64,000 nt of DNA from Enterobacter sp. Bisph1 (GTDB lineage: Bacteria > Pseudomonadota > Gammaproteobacteria > Enterobacterales > Enterobacteriaceae), in the NCBI RefSeq assembly GCF_000814905.1, contig NZ_JXAG01000052.1, positions 124,001 to 188,000 on the forward strand, written 5' to 3'. The position numbers and the translations under genes are program-made. Positions within the stretch are counted from its first letter, which is position 1, and the number at the start of each line of letters is the position of its first letter. The notes under the pieces are model-generated. The model was given only the letters and a program-made list of their open reading frames with translations, had not been told where the DNA came from and made no database searches. Below, one piece after another: positions 8,596-17,398 of this stretch.

Positions 8596-9852
8596 TTAAC
8601 GAATGATATATTTTAGCGTAAAGCGTAGAAACAACAAGCAAACGAATTGTACAATTACATATGAAAACAATGCTGAGTCAACACCTAAACCAGTAAAATG
8701 TAAAAATATAGTAGTAAGTATATAAAACAAGAAAGCAAAAGACAACTCAAGAGAAATAAACCAACGAGTTGAACCCCGCGCCAGCATAGGATATGAGTAG
8801 ACCCAATTAAGTAACTTCAAACTATCCCCGATTAATTGGATCGCAAAAAAATTCCTGGCAGGTAAAAACTCAGGTGAATATAGAATCAAAATTATAAAGT
8901 CTTTCATCATATAGACACTTAGTGCCATTATAATAGCAAGACCAAACATTAAATTACCGGTTTTTTTCACCTCTACCAATATTTTATTGCTCTCGCCAAG
9001 CGATGCGAGTTTAGGTAAATAATAGACACCCAATGCTAGTGTTAGCACACTGAGATATACTTCAGATATTCGCCAAACAGCTTGCCATTGACCTGTAAGG
9101 GTCCAGCCTAACTGTTCAACCATTTCGTTACGAATGAGCAATAACGCGCCAGGCAGAGCGATCGCACTGACCACCGCCATGCAAATATATCCTGCAATCC
9201 CTTTGAGATTATTTTTATCAACTTTTCCGAAAAAATTAGCGAATTTAAACCAGTTTTGCTTAGTAACAAAAGCAATAGAAATTAGGCCAACCAGGGCATA
9301 CTGGATACAGACGGAGATAAGTGCTCCGTGTAATTTATAATAGTAAATTAATATAATCATCAACATGCAAGAGAGTAAAGTTGACAACATTCCAACAATT
9401 ACATATTTTTTATAATTTTTACTACCGTTGATAATTGAATTTATAAGAGTACCAATTGCAGTGAACGGCAGAAAAAAGCTTGCAAGAATAATTATCCATG
9501 CATACTCTTCACTTGCAAGAAAATAACGTGCTAAATAATTCGAGAAAAACACCCCCGCCGCAAGTATAATTATATAAAGCCCTATAGCACAACGTACACC
9601 CGCTCGCCACCATGGCACACATTTATCAACACCTTCTTCAAAATTTTCAGCCGTATAACGCACAATGCCATTACTTACCGGCGCATTAATTATTCCATTG
9701 AAGCTGGTAACGATAGCTTGTACCTGGCCCAAAAGGGCCAGACCTGTGGGTCCACCATAGATAGCCACAAATTTTGTTATAACAAAACCTACGGTCATCC
9801 TGAAGAGAGTTAACAAACCTGTCCAAAAAGTAACGCTAAATAGAGCCCGCAT
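8596..9852 (-). CDS. wzx: O-antigen flippase (Wzx), WzxE-like
   Basis: This 418-residue polytopic membrane protein of the MATE/MVF-like polysaccharide flippase superfamily has about twelve hydrophobic segments. It moves undecaprenyl-diphosphate-linked O-units to the periplasmic face. Several blocks resemble WzxE, the enterobacterial common antigen flippase: an N-terminal GGPTGLALLGQ region, LTGQWQAVWRISEVYL, MMKDFIILILYSPEF and FAIQLIGDSLKLL. ECA carries a 4-acetamido-4,6-dideoxygalactose, so a WzxE-like flippase is consistent with an O-unit containing an amino-dideoxyhexose. It lies between the aminotransferase and the GT2 gene in one operon. Confidence 0.87.
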   Translation of the reverse strand: MRALFSVTFWTGLLTLFRMTVGFVITKFVAIYGGPTGLALLGQVQAIVTSFNGIINAPVSNGIVRYTAENFEEGVDKCVPWWRAGVRCAIGLYIIILAAGVFFSNYLARYFLASEEYAWIIILASFFLPFTAIGTLINSIINGSKNYKKYVIVGMLSTLLSCMLMIILIYYYKLHGALISVCIQYALVGLISIAFVTKQNWFKFANFFGKVDKNNLKGIAGYICMAVVSAIALPGALLLIRNEMVEQLGWTLTGQWQAVWRISEVYLSVLTLALGVYYLPKLASLGESNKILVEVKKTGNLMFGLAIIMALSVYMMKDFIILILYSPEFLPARNFFAIQLIGDSLKLLNWVYSYPMLARGSTRWFISLELSFAFLFYILTTIFLHFTGLGVDSALFSYVIVQFVCLLFLRFTLKYIIR

Positions 9853-9863
9853 TAAATTTACTC

Positions 9864-10970
9864 TTATACTTTAAATTCATTGATTTTTTGGATGACGTAC
9901 ATCACTTCTTCGTCTGTTAAAACAGGTGATATTGGCAGAGACAAAACCTCCTTATGAAGTCGCTCTGTAACTGGGTAATGAAGATGGTTAAGCTCTGCAT
10001 AAGCCTGCTGTTTATGCGGTGGAACAGGATAGTGAATCAAGGTTTTGATACCATTTGAAGCCAACCAAGCCTGCAATTGATCTCTATAAATCGTTTTTAT
10101 AACAAATAAATGCCATACATGAGCGGATGTTTCAGTCTCTAACGGAGTGATTACCAGCGGATTGTTGATATACTTGATGTACATATCTGCGATGCGCCTA
10201 CGATATTCAGTATCACTATCCAGACGTCTTAATTTTATACTAAGCATAGCAGCTTGCATTGGGTCTAATCTGCTATTCACACCTTGATAAAGGTTTTCGT
10301 ATTTTTTATGGGAACCATAGTTACATAGCGCTTTAATTGCAGTTGCTAACTCTTTATTATTAGTAACCACAGCGCCAGCATCACCTAACGCACCAAGATT
10401 CTTGCCAGGGTAAAAACTAAAACCAGCCGCATGGCCCCAGTTTCCGGCACGCTTACCCATTAACTGGGCGCCGTGCGCCTGTGCGCTATCCTCCAGAACT
10501 AATAGTCCATGTTCATCAGCGATACGCATAATTTCTGGCATCGGTGCTATTTGCCCATAAAGGTGGACAGGCAAAATGGCTTTTGTATTATCTGTAATCG
10601 CAGACTTTATGCCTTCGGCGGTAATATTAAAAGTATTACCATCTGGTTCAATTAACTTAGGAACTAAATTATTTTCTGTTACTGCAAGAACCGATGCAAT
10701 ATAGGTATTTGCAGGAACTATAACTTCATCACCATTACGTAAGCGACCTTGAAGTTTCCAGGCGCGAAGCACGAGATTAAGTGCATCGAGACCATTAGCA
10801 GTAGTAATACAGTATTTCGCACCACAAAAATCAGCAAATTTCCGCTCGAACTCATCAACCTGTTCTCCACCGATATAGCAACCGGAGTCAATGACCTCCT
10901 TGCAAACTGAAAGCATCTCATCTGCATCACGTGCATTAATTTTCTGCAAATTCAAAAAATCAACATTCAT
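9864..10970 (-). CDS. fdtB: dTDP-3-oxo-3,6-dideoxyhexose aminotransferase (FdtB/QdtB family)
   Basis: This PLP enzyme of the DegT/DnrJ/EryC1/StrS family, about 368 residues, should transaminate the 3-keto sugar made by the ketoisomerase at 13357, giving dTDP-Fuc3N or dTDP-Qui3N. Visible hallmarks are [24 protein letters not shown], the PLP-ring-binding Asp in [11 protein letters not shown] (about 161) and the Schiff-base Lys in [16 protein letters not shown] (about 190). I prefer the second Met (ATG 10968-10970), since it gives the usual N-terminus and a GAGATGG-like ribosome site. A start at 10982 would overlap the previous gene by 11 bases. FdtB and QdtB differ too little to tell the galacto from the gluco product here. 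Confidence 0.88.
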   Translation of the reverse strand: MNVDFLNLQKINARDADEMLSVCKEVIDSGCYIGGEQVDEFERKFADFCGAKYCITTANGLDALNLVLRAWKLQGRLRNGDEVIVPANTYIASVLAVTENNLVPKLIEPDGNTFNITAEGIKSAITDNTKAILPVHLYGQIAPMPEIMRIADEHGLLVLEDSAQAHGAQLMGKRAGNWGHAAGFSFYPGKNLGALGDAGAVVTNNKELATAIKALCNYGSHKKYENLYQGVNSRLDPMQAAMLSIKLRRLDSDTEYRRRIADMYIKYINNPLVITPLETETSAHVWHLFVIKTIYRDQLQAWLASNGIKTLIHYPVPPHKQQAYAELNHLHYPVTERLHKEVLSLPISPVLTDEEVMYVIQKINEFKV

Positions 10971-10971
10971 A

Positions 10972-11943
10972 TTATTTTCCATCTCTTTTTAAGCTAACTG
11001 TAATTTTTTGACTAACAAGACAGCCGATATTCTCTTTGAAGTTAATTAATCCTTGATTTGGTTCAGAGTGAACAGTTGACGTCCCTATATCCATTATTTT
11101 GAAGCCATTTTCTGCTGCAGAAAGATAGATGCCTTCAGCTAATTTAACAATGGTTGAATCTTTTCTATAATCAGGATGCTCACCCCAATAGAATACATAT
11201 AATGTTTCGAGATCTAATGTCAAACATATAGCACCAGCCAAAACAATATTATCCCTTGTAAGTAGATAAAAGCTTATCTTTGTATCAACTGCATGATAAA
11301 GGGCATCTATTGCATCCCAGGACATTGTCATTGGAAATCCCTGACTTTCCCGATTTAATTTTATGACGTCATAAACACATTTACGTTCATCAAGTGTTGT
11401 GGCTTTCTGAAAAAGCGGATTTGTTTTGGTAATACGATTTAGTTCTCTTCTTTTACTACTGCTAAGATTATCGCGAAAATCTTCGTAAGTTGTGATAGGT
11501 AAGTGGAAATTAAGATCATAATCAGTGATGTCCCATTTTAGGCGAAAAAGGACATTCTGCACTTTAGTATGCACTTTGCTCTGATAATACTGCGGAGGAA
11601 GACGCCAGCTGATTTCATCACTGCCTTCAAGAGATAATATGTATTCTGAAATTGTTTCAAGAAAGAAACTCAATTCAGCCATCGAAATAAATTCATTCGC
11701 TTGAAGGGCACCAAAAGCACCCGTTACCGGTGAGCTCCAGTTTGTAGCATTTTGCTCACGGGCAAAAGATTGGATCGCAAGTTGTTTGCCTGTGGAAAGT
11801 TCTGTCAGCTCGAATGTTAAAACGTTTTTTTTTTGAACGTTTATTTGATGTTTAATAAACGCGTCACTCGTAAATAAGTTGTTCTGGGCAAAGTCATCAA
11901 CAAGATTGACAGCATATTTTTCGTTTGATTTTATTTTGTCCAC
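10972..11943 (-). CDS. FemAB/BioF2-like GNAT-fold acyltransferase, substrate unknown
   Basis: The protein has 323 residues and no signal peptide or membrane helix. The central segment [15 protein letters not shown] and the later [44 protein letters not shown] and NFKENIGC blocks resemble the GNAT-type acetyltransferase domain of the FemAB/CelD-like group (Acetyltransf_6). That group includes enzymes that move acyl or aminoacyl groups onto amines. It starts at GTG 11941-11943 behind AAGGA, 2 bases after the hexapeptide acyltransferase gene. Position between the 3-amino-sugar aminotransferase and two other modification genes suggests it acylates the new amino group, but neither the acyl donor nor the acceptor is visible. 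Confidence 0.7.
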   Translation of the reverse strand: MDKIKSNEKYAVNLVDDFAQNNLFTSDAFIKHQINVQKKNVLTFELTELSTGKQLAIQSFAREQNATNWSSPVTGAFGALQANEFISMAELSFFLETISEYILSLEGSDEISWRLPPQYYQSKVHTKVQNVLFRLKWDITDYDLNFHLPITTYEDFRDNLSSSKRRELNRITKTNPLFQKATTLDERKCVYDVIKLNRESQGFPMTMSWDAIDALYHAVDTKISFYLLTRDNIVLAGAICLTLDLETLYVFYWGEHPDYRKDSTIVKLAEGIYLSAAENGFKIMDIGTSTVHSEPNQGLINFKENIGCLVSQKITVSLKRDGK

Positions 11944-11945
11944 AA

Positions 11946-12440
11946 TTAATCCTTATGAAGCATGTTGGGATCGATCTTCTTAATTAATCGCGCAGGCGTC
12001 CCACCAATAAGCGAGTAATCTTCGAATGAGGTAGTGACGTAGCTGTTTGCCGCCACGATACAAAAATTCCCCAACTTCACACCAGGCATAATAATTGTCG
12101 AAGCGCCAATCCAGCAATGGTCACCAATTTGAATCTCTGACTTTTCTATAGGATAGAGTTTTTGTAATAACTCACTAGCATTCGGTCCTGAATCCGTCAT
12201 AATATTTACGTTTTGCGCAATACTAACATGGCATCCAATTGTCAACTTTGCGCTATAGCCATTTAATATAGAGTTCATGCCCACGTATGTATCATGGCCT
12301 ATAGTAAGTAGGTTCTCTTTAGACCCAAAAACAGAGCAACGTTTGGCTATTTTAACATTTTCTCTGAGACAGACATTATTGATGCTTGTAGAAGGGTCAA
12401 CGATAGCACTTTCCGCTATAATAATGTTTTCTAATCTCAT
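11946..12440 (-). CDS. Left-handed beta-helix (hexapeptide) acyltransferase, possibly FdtC/QdtC-like
   Basis: The protein has 164 residues, most of them imperfect hexapeptide repeats: LTIGHDTYVGMNSILNG, LTIGCHVSIAQNVNIMTD and IQIGDHCWIGASTIIMPG, ending in the IGGTPARLIKKI cap typical of sugar O- or N-acetyltransferases. Trimeric enzymes of this kind use acetyl-CoA in the cytoplasm. In known Fuc3NAc/Qui3NAc pathways a hexapeptide enzyme (FdtC or QdtC) N-acetylates the 3-amino sugar, so this is the natural candidate. The cluster also holds a GNAT-like acyltransferase next door, so an O-acetyltransferase role is equally possible. The start overlaps the upstream stop by one base. Confidence 0.8.
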   Translation of the reverse strand: MRLENIIIAESAIVDPSTSINNVCLRENVKIAKRCSVFGSKENLLTIGHDTYVGMNSILNGYSAKLTIGCHVSIAQNVNIMTDSGPNASELLQKLYPIEKSEIQIGDHCWIGASTIIMPGVKLGNFCIVAANSYVTTSFEDYSLIGGTPARLIKKIDPNMLHKD

Positions 12441-13357
12441 TACTCGCCCCGCTTAATAAACTCGCCATACACGAAAACAAAATAATCGAGATCCGTTTTA
12501 TGCAATTTATCATGCAGCGGAATGAAAAAACTTTGTTCACCGTAAAAGACACTACACTCTATACCATTGCTTTGCATGTAAGCTTTCAAAGCAACAAGGT
12601 TTACATCTGCGGGAGGGCAAAACATGAACACGGACGGTGTCTCTGTTTCACTGAATGTAAACCGTGGAGAGCAATTATAATTTGAAAATTTATTAATCAA
12701 ATAATAATAGTTTTCCCATCTTTTTTTAGCGTATTGATCAATAAATCCGATATGTTCAGAGACAACTCGCTTTATGTAATCTTCTTGCGGAGCTGAAATT
12801 GCAGAATGAATCGTTAAAGCATTCCGGCTAAGAAGGATGCCGCCGTATTGAATCGGGAAATATTTTGGAAAACTGTAGATAACAAAGTCGCTTTTTCCAG
12901 CACTTTTAGCAGTTGAGTTAAACGAGTGGGCAAAATCTTCTATCACAGGAATTCCTAGCTGATAGAGTTTATCCATCTGGTTAAATACTGTACCAAACTC
13001 ATGCACTACTAATACTGCTTTTGTATTTTCGGTGACCTCGCGATTCCATTTGCACACAGATTCTATAGCTTTGGTTACACAGCCACTAACATACATATTA
13101 CCGGTGGTTGTCAGGATTGTGACAAAATCATTCTCTGAAAGATTTAAGTTTTTTAGCGCAAGCGTAATACCATTCCGTGCCTTTAATAAATAATTTTGAT
13201 GATAATTTGGATGCCTGTTATTAAAAAATCCCGCATCTTCAGTTGGTGATGGCAGAGTGCTATTCAATGAAATAGAAGCGGTACTGAAAGGACTTATCCT
13301 GTAAGAAGGCTTCATGAATTCATCATCTGTTAAAATCCAGTTACACGATACAGTCAT
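12440..13357 (-). CDS. Compact DegT/DnrJ/EryC1/StrS-like PLP protein, function unknown
   Basis: At 305 residues it is well short of the usual 365-400 of this family. The PLP-ring Asp (D141 in PVIEDFAHSF) and the Schiff-base Lys (K165 in YSFPKYFPIQYGG) are both present, as is a VVHEFG strand matching the family's VHLYG. The segment between the TTTGNMYVSG helix and the VLVVHE strand lacks much of the usual large-domain loop, and the C-terminal domain is short. It is therefore a divergent or minimised aminotransferase fold, not a simple truncation. The gene is coupled to both neighbours (1-base overlaps) and sits between the ketoisomerase and two acyltransferases, which points to a job in amino-sugar or acyl-chain synthesis. 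I do not recognise its exact family. Confidence 0.72.
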   Translation of the reverse strand: MTVSCNWILTDDEFMKPSYRISPFSTASISLNSTLPSPTEDAGFFNNRHPNYHQNYLLKARNGITLALKNLNLSENDFVTILTTTGNMYVSGCVTKAIESVCKWNREVTENTKAVLVVHEFGTVFNQMDKLYQLGIPVIEDFAHSFNSTAKSAGKSDFVIYSFPKYFPIQYGGILLSRNALTIHSAISAPQEDYIKRVVSEHIGFIDQYAKKRWENYYYLINKFSNYNCSPRFTFSETETPSVFMFCPPADVNLVALKAYMQSNGIECSVFYGEQSFFIPLHDKLHKTDLDYFVFVYGEFIKRGE

Positions 13358-13761
13358 TAAATCCCCCCCGATACTGACTCCACAAAATCATCGTAGTTAC
13401 GTATATAATCACTTTCATCGTAAAGTTCGTTCGCCAATACCATAAGCACGCAGTCTGCTGAAAAATCCACCATCTCACGCCAAATGAAAGATTCAATAAC
13501 GAGTCCCTGCGCTGGGTTATCGAGCAGAAGGTTAACACGCTCTCTACCATCATCGAGAATAAACCTGCAGGATCCGCGCACCGCAATAGCAACCTGTTTA
13601 AGATTTCTGTGCGCATGAAAACCGCGCTTAACTCCCTTACCGGTATTGAATAAATAGTAAACACGCTTGATTTCAAAAGGAATATTATTGCCATACTCGA
13701 GTGCTACCAAAGATCCCCTTTCATCTCCATGGGTTTGTAGAGGTATCAATTTAATATCCAC
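13357..13761 (-). CDS. fdtA: dTDP-4-keto-6-deoxyglucose 3,4-ketoisomerase (FdtA/QdtA family cupin)
   Basis: This 134-residue single cupin moves the keto group of dTDP-4-keto-6-deoxyglucose from C4 to C3, giving the substrate of the FdtB-like aminotransferase. Motifs are DERGSLVALE (residues 13-22), IPFEIKRVYY, RGFHAHRNLKQ with active-site H49 and H51, FIWREMVDF and DYIRNYDDF. It starts with GTG 13759-13761 behind GGAG and overlaps the end of rmlC by 11 bases, so the two enzymes competing for one intermediate are translated together. From recollection of published QdtA work, residues equivalent to R15 and R95 help decide gluco versus galacto product. This protein has Arg at both, a mixed pattern, so fdtA is a family label only. 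Confidence 0.85.
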   Translation of the reverse strand: MDIKLIPLQTHGDERGSLVALEYGNNIPFEIKRVYYLFNTGKGVKRGFHAHRNLKQVAIAVRGSCRFILDDGRERVNLLLDNPAQGLVIESFIWREMVDFSADCVLMVLANELYDESDYIRNYDDFVESVSGGI

Positions 13762-14305
13762 TATGATTCTCCAGTAGTTCCTGCATTACAGGCGCAATTT
13801 TGTCTTTATCGGATAATAAGGGCTGCTCAACATGCCAATCAATTGATAGCGCCGGGTCGTTCCACAAAATAGTGCGTTCAGCTTTCGGGTTGTAATAATC
13901 AGTTGTTTTATATAAGAAAACGGCAGAATCGCTAAGCGTCGCAAAACCATGCGCAAAACCTTCCGGTATCCATAATTGTTTGCAATTTTCTGCTGACAGA
14001 TGCGCACCTACCCATTTTCCAAACGTTGGCGACCCTTTACGTATGTCGACCGCTACATCATAAACCTCACCTATAACACAGCGGACTAATTTACCCTGTG
14101 CAGAAGGATCAGCCTGGAAATGTAAGCCACGGATCACACCTTTTTTAGACTTTGATTGGTTATCTTGCACAAATTTTATGGGGTAGCCAACGGCCTCTTC
14201 GAATTTGGCATGGTTGAAGCTTTCATAAAAATAGCCCCGTTCATCGTTGAATAAATGTGGTTCGAAGAGTAACACATCAGGTATTTCAGTTACTGTTACA
14301 AGCAT
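13751..14305 (-). CDS. rmlC: dTDP-4-dehydrorhamnose 3,5-epimerase
   Basis: This 184-residue cupin dimer is the third step of dTDP-L-rhamnose synthesis. LFNDERGYFYESF, KGVIRGLHFQ (catalytic His), GEVYDVAVDIRKGSPTFGKW and LWIPEGFAHGFATLSD are standard RmlC motifs. It starts at ATG 14303-14305. It is separated from rmlA, rmlD and rmlB by the WbpM/WbpL/WbpV-like genes, although enterobacterial clusters usually keep rmlBDAC together. It is coupled to fdtA by an 11-base overlap. Confidence 0.93.
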   Translation of the reverse strand: MLVTVTEIPDVLLFEPHLFNDERGYFYESFNHAKFEEAVGYPIKFVQDNQSKSKKGVIRGLHFQADPSAQGKLVRCVIGEVYDVAVDIRKGSPTFGKWVGAHLSAENCKQLWIPEGFAHGFATLSDSAVFLYKTTDYYNPKAERTILWNDPALSIDWHVEQPLLSDKDKIAPVMQELLENHSGY

Positions 14306-14385
14306 TTTAATTCCGATATAGTGAGTTTGATAACGCTAGAGAAAGCAGTTAATTTTTTGCTGCCCTATTTCTCAATAGCAATGCA

Positions 14386-16257
14386 TCAAGATAGAATATC
14401 ACATATTTCATCAGACGGTTTAAAACCTGTTTGAGCATTGATAAGAATTTCTCGGATTTTTACATGATCGTAATTCAAGCAAGCTTTTTTTATTTCTTGC
14501 AAATAGTTTTTCAATTGTTCAGGGTCGAGCATTATTTCGTTAGCGGTAAGAATACGTGGATGTTGTGTTTTCTCAACATTCTCTCCAATTAATAACTCCT
14601 CAAACAACTTTTCACCGGGACGCAATCCAGTAATTTTAATGGCAATATCACCGCTTCCCGTTTCCTCATCTTTTACACGTAAACCGCTTAGTGAAACCAT
14701 CCGATGAGCCAAGTCGATAATTCTCACAGGTTCCCCCATATCCAGCACAAATACATCCCCGCCTTTACCCATTGCACCAGCCTGAATTACCAATTGAGCC
14801 GCTTCAGGTATTGTCATGAAATAGCGTATTATATCCTGATGCGTTAAGGTAATCGGTCCACCGCCCTCAATTTGTTTTTCAAAAAGCGGTACGACTGAGC
14901 CCGAAGACCCTAGTACGTTACCGAAGCGTACCATACAAAAACATGTCGACTTTTGCTGTGCTGACAGAGATTGTAAGACTAACTCAGCCATTCTTTTAGT
15001 TGCGCCCATTGTATTTGTTGGACGCACAGCTTTATCTGTAGAGATAAGTACAAATTTTTGCACTCCACTGTTTATTGCAGCCTGAGCACAATTAAGCGTA
15101 CCGAAAACGTTATTCATTACGCCATCAACAACGTTATATTCGACCAGAGGAACATGTTTGTATGCTGCAGCATGATAAACTGTTTCGATTTTAAAGCGAG
15201 TCATTACTCGTTCGAGATGGTGCTGATCTTGTACATTGCCCAGTATCGGAATTAATTTTATATCTTGGTGCGATTGTTTAATTAGACAGCTCAATTCGCG
15301 TTCTACAGCATAAAGAGAAAATTCAGATATTTCATATAGAACAAGCTTACGAGGGCCATTAGTTAAAATCTGCCGACACAACTCCGACCCAATTGATCCA
15401 CCCGCTCCCGTTACCAGGACAGCTCTATCCTTAATATTCTTCGATATCAACTGAGGTAACGGCGCAACCGGATCCCGGCCTAGCAAATCTGAAATCGATA
15501 CTTTTTTGATAGTATCGATTGTCGCTTTTCCTTCTACCAGATCTACCATACCAGGGATAGAAAGGACCTCACAAGGCAGCCCCTCCAGCATAGCGATTAC
15601 TTCCCTTTTGCGTTCTCGGCTAGCACTAGGCATGGCTAAAAGTATTTTTTTTACGTCATACTTCTCAACTAACCATTTCAGTTTTTGAGGGCCATAAACT
15701 GTCACACCATGAATAATTGTATTTTGTAGCTTTTCATTCTCATCAACAAATGCTACCGGATAATATTCAGCCGCCTGGCTTAGCGCCGGAAGTAGTTGAC
15801 GACCTGAGGCGCCGGCGCCATAAATAATCACCTTAATCCCTAAATTCATTCCTCTATTCAGTAACATGCGCAAAAGTAGGCGTGAGCCTGCTACTAATAA
15901 AAGTCCAACTGCAAAATAAATTCCAGGAATAGTGCGTGGTAAGTAAATATTAGTAAAGAAAGCTAACATGACCAATAAAGTGGCGGAAAAAGCCATTCCC
16001 GCAGCCACAGCTACCAATACTTTTGCACTCAAATAACGCAGTACTGCGCGATATAAACCAAGCTTAATAAAAACAAGTAACGTCAGGAGAGTATTGAAGG
16101 CAACCAGATACCAATGATTCAGGCTACCAATAGGCATCAATGCATCGATTCTCAGCCAAAATGCAAGCCAAAAAGCAAACACCAAAAGAAAGATATCAAT
16201 CGAAAGTGAAATAATTCTTTTATATGACCTTGGTAATGAAACAAACCAGATTAACAT
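14386..16257 (-). CDS. wbpM: WbpM-type UDP-GlcNAc 4,6-dehydratase, membrane-bound
   Basis: At 623 residues this is the large form of the FlaA1/WbpM/CapD family. Four hydrophobic segments occupy about residues 14-125. A first Rossmann-like domain has GAGASGR at 147-153, and the catalytic SDR domain has TGAGGSIG at 283-290. The catalytic set is S406/T407 in LISTDKAV, M417 and K421 in TMGATKR. Met in place of the usual Tyr is the known trait of WbpM-type enzymes. The family converts UDP-GlcNAc to UDP-4-keto-6-deoxy-GlcNAc at the cytoplasmic membrane face. With the reductase at 17398 and transferase at 16364 it forms a complete QuiNAc (or FucNAc) start module. Confidence 0.88.
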   Translation of the reverse strand: MLIWFVSLPRSYKRIISLSIDIFLLVFAFWLAFWLRIDALMPIGSLNHWYLVAFNTLLTLLVFIKLGLYRAVLRYLSAKVLVAVAAGMAFSATLLVMLAFFTNIYLPRTIPGIYFAVGLLLVAGSRLLLRMLLNRGMNLGIKVIIYGAGASGRQLLPALSQAAEYYPVAFVDENEKLQNTIIHGVTVYGPQKLKWLVEKYDVKKILLAMPSASRERKREVIAMLEGLPCEVLSIPGMVDLVEGKATIDTIKKVSISDLLGRDPVAPLPQLISKNIKDRAVLVTGAGGSIGSELCRQILTNGPRKLVLYEISEFSLYAVERELSCLIKQSHQDIKLIPILGNVQDQHHLERVMTRFKIETVYHAAAYKHVPLVEYNVVDGVMNNVFGTLNCAQAAINSGVQKFVLISTDKAVRPTNTMGATKRMAELVLQSLSAQQKSTCFCMVRFGNVLGSSGSVVPLFEKQIEGGGPITLTHQDIIRYFMTIPEAAQLVIQAGAMGKGGDVFVLDMGEPVRIIDLAHRMVSLSGLRVKDEETGSGDIAIKITGLRPGEKLFEELLIGENVEKTQHPRILTANEIMLDPEQLKNYLQEIKKACLNYDHVKIREILINAQTGFKPSDEICDILS

Positions 16258-16363
16258 GATTTTCCTGATAGTTTGAGCACGATTTGATTACCTGGCTGGA
16301 TTTATTGTCACACATCCAGTCGTGACCTTAAAATAAATTGCTACATTTATTTCATCATCTTTT

Positions 16364-17398
16364 TCAACATCGCAATTTATCTTTAATGCCGGCCCCACTA
16401 GCTATCGCTACGATAATCAAAGGCATCCATGCGATGGCAAGGGCAGCGATACCATTAAGGCGTGAATTTGCCGCCGCGATAGAAAGGGGCATGAGCCAGA
16501 CTATATTAATGATTATCACCCCCGTTGTGACTTTGGCATGGGATTGATAACGTCGAGACAAAATTTGGTAACAATGGCTTGCATGTGCTTCGAAGGGCTT
16601 TTGACCACGAACTACCCGGCGCAACAGCGTCACAGTTGCATCGACAATAAATACACTCAAAAGAATCATTTCCGAGAAGAACAAGCGGTAATCCGCATGA
16701 CTCGCTATCAATACCGTTAACCCGATGATAATTCCTAGAAAACCGCTTCCAGCATCACCCATAAAAATGCGTGCAATCGGGAAGTTCCAAAGCAGAAAAC
16801 CAAGGCTCGCACCAGCTAAAATGGAAAGGCACAGCGAAAGGTCCGTTGTGAGTAACTCGGGATGGGTAAATCCGATTACGGCCAGGCTTAATAAGCCGAA
16901 CAAAACAGCTTCGCTGCCTGCAATACCGTTTATGCCATCCATAAAATTATAGAGATTTAGCATCCAGACAAGAAATAACAGGCCAAAGATAGTTCCAAAT
17001 ACAGGAAAATCCAGGCTATACCCTGCTATTACTAACTTTGGAAAGCCGCCAATAATATAGAGTCCTAACCCGGCTGCGATGAAATGAAACAACAGACGGA
17101 GCTTCGCATCTATATGCCCATGATCGTCCAGGAAACCAATTACCGCGGTAATAAAGCCCGGAACCACAAGCGCTAACATCGTATCAATTTTTATTAGCTG
17201 TAAAAAATATCCAATTACAACAAGGGAGGCGAATGTCAGGACAATGGATACGCCTCCACCTCGTGGTGTCGGGATGGAGTGGGAACTTCGATGAACAGGA
17301 ATATCGAGTACATTATGGCGAATGGCATAAATTCTCAATACCCAAGTTAAACTGCCAGCAGCTATAAAAGACACTACTAACATGATGAAAAATAACAT
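16364..17398 (-). CDS. wbpL: WbpL/WecA-family undecaprenyl-phosphate sugar-1-phosphate transferase
   Basis: This 344-residue polytopic protein of the MraY/WecA/WbpL family has about ten or eleven membrane helices. Hallmarks are HRSSHSIPTPRGGG (residues 36-49), GFLDDHG with the Asp pair D91-D92, NFMDGINGIA (151-160), FMGDAGSGFLG (212-222) and HASHCYQ (272-278). The PTPRGGG segment and the HASH in place of the HIHH of WecA favour the WbpL group, which transfers FucNAc-1-P or QuiNAc-1-P. It should prime O-unit synthesis on undecaprenyl phosphate. Its start overlaps the stop of the WbpV-like gene by one base, linking donor synthesis and transfer. Confidence 0.87.
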   Translation of the reverse strand: MLFFIMLVVSFIAAGSLTWVLRIYAIRHNVLDIPVHRSSHSIPTPRGGGVSIVLTFASLVVIGYFLQLIKIDTMLALVVPGFITAVIGFLDDHGHIDAKLRLLFHFIAAGLGLYIIGGFPKLVIAGYSLDFPVFGTIFGLLFLVWMLNLYNFMDGINGIAGSEAVLFGLLSLAVIGFTHPELLTTDLSLCLSILAGASLGFLLWNFPIARIFMGDAGSGFLGIIIGLTVLIASHADYRLFFSEMILLSVFIVDATVTLLRRVVRGQKPFEAHASHCYQILSRRYQSHAKVTTGVIIINIVWLMPLSIAAANSRLNGIAALAIAWMPLIIVAIASGAGIKDKLRC

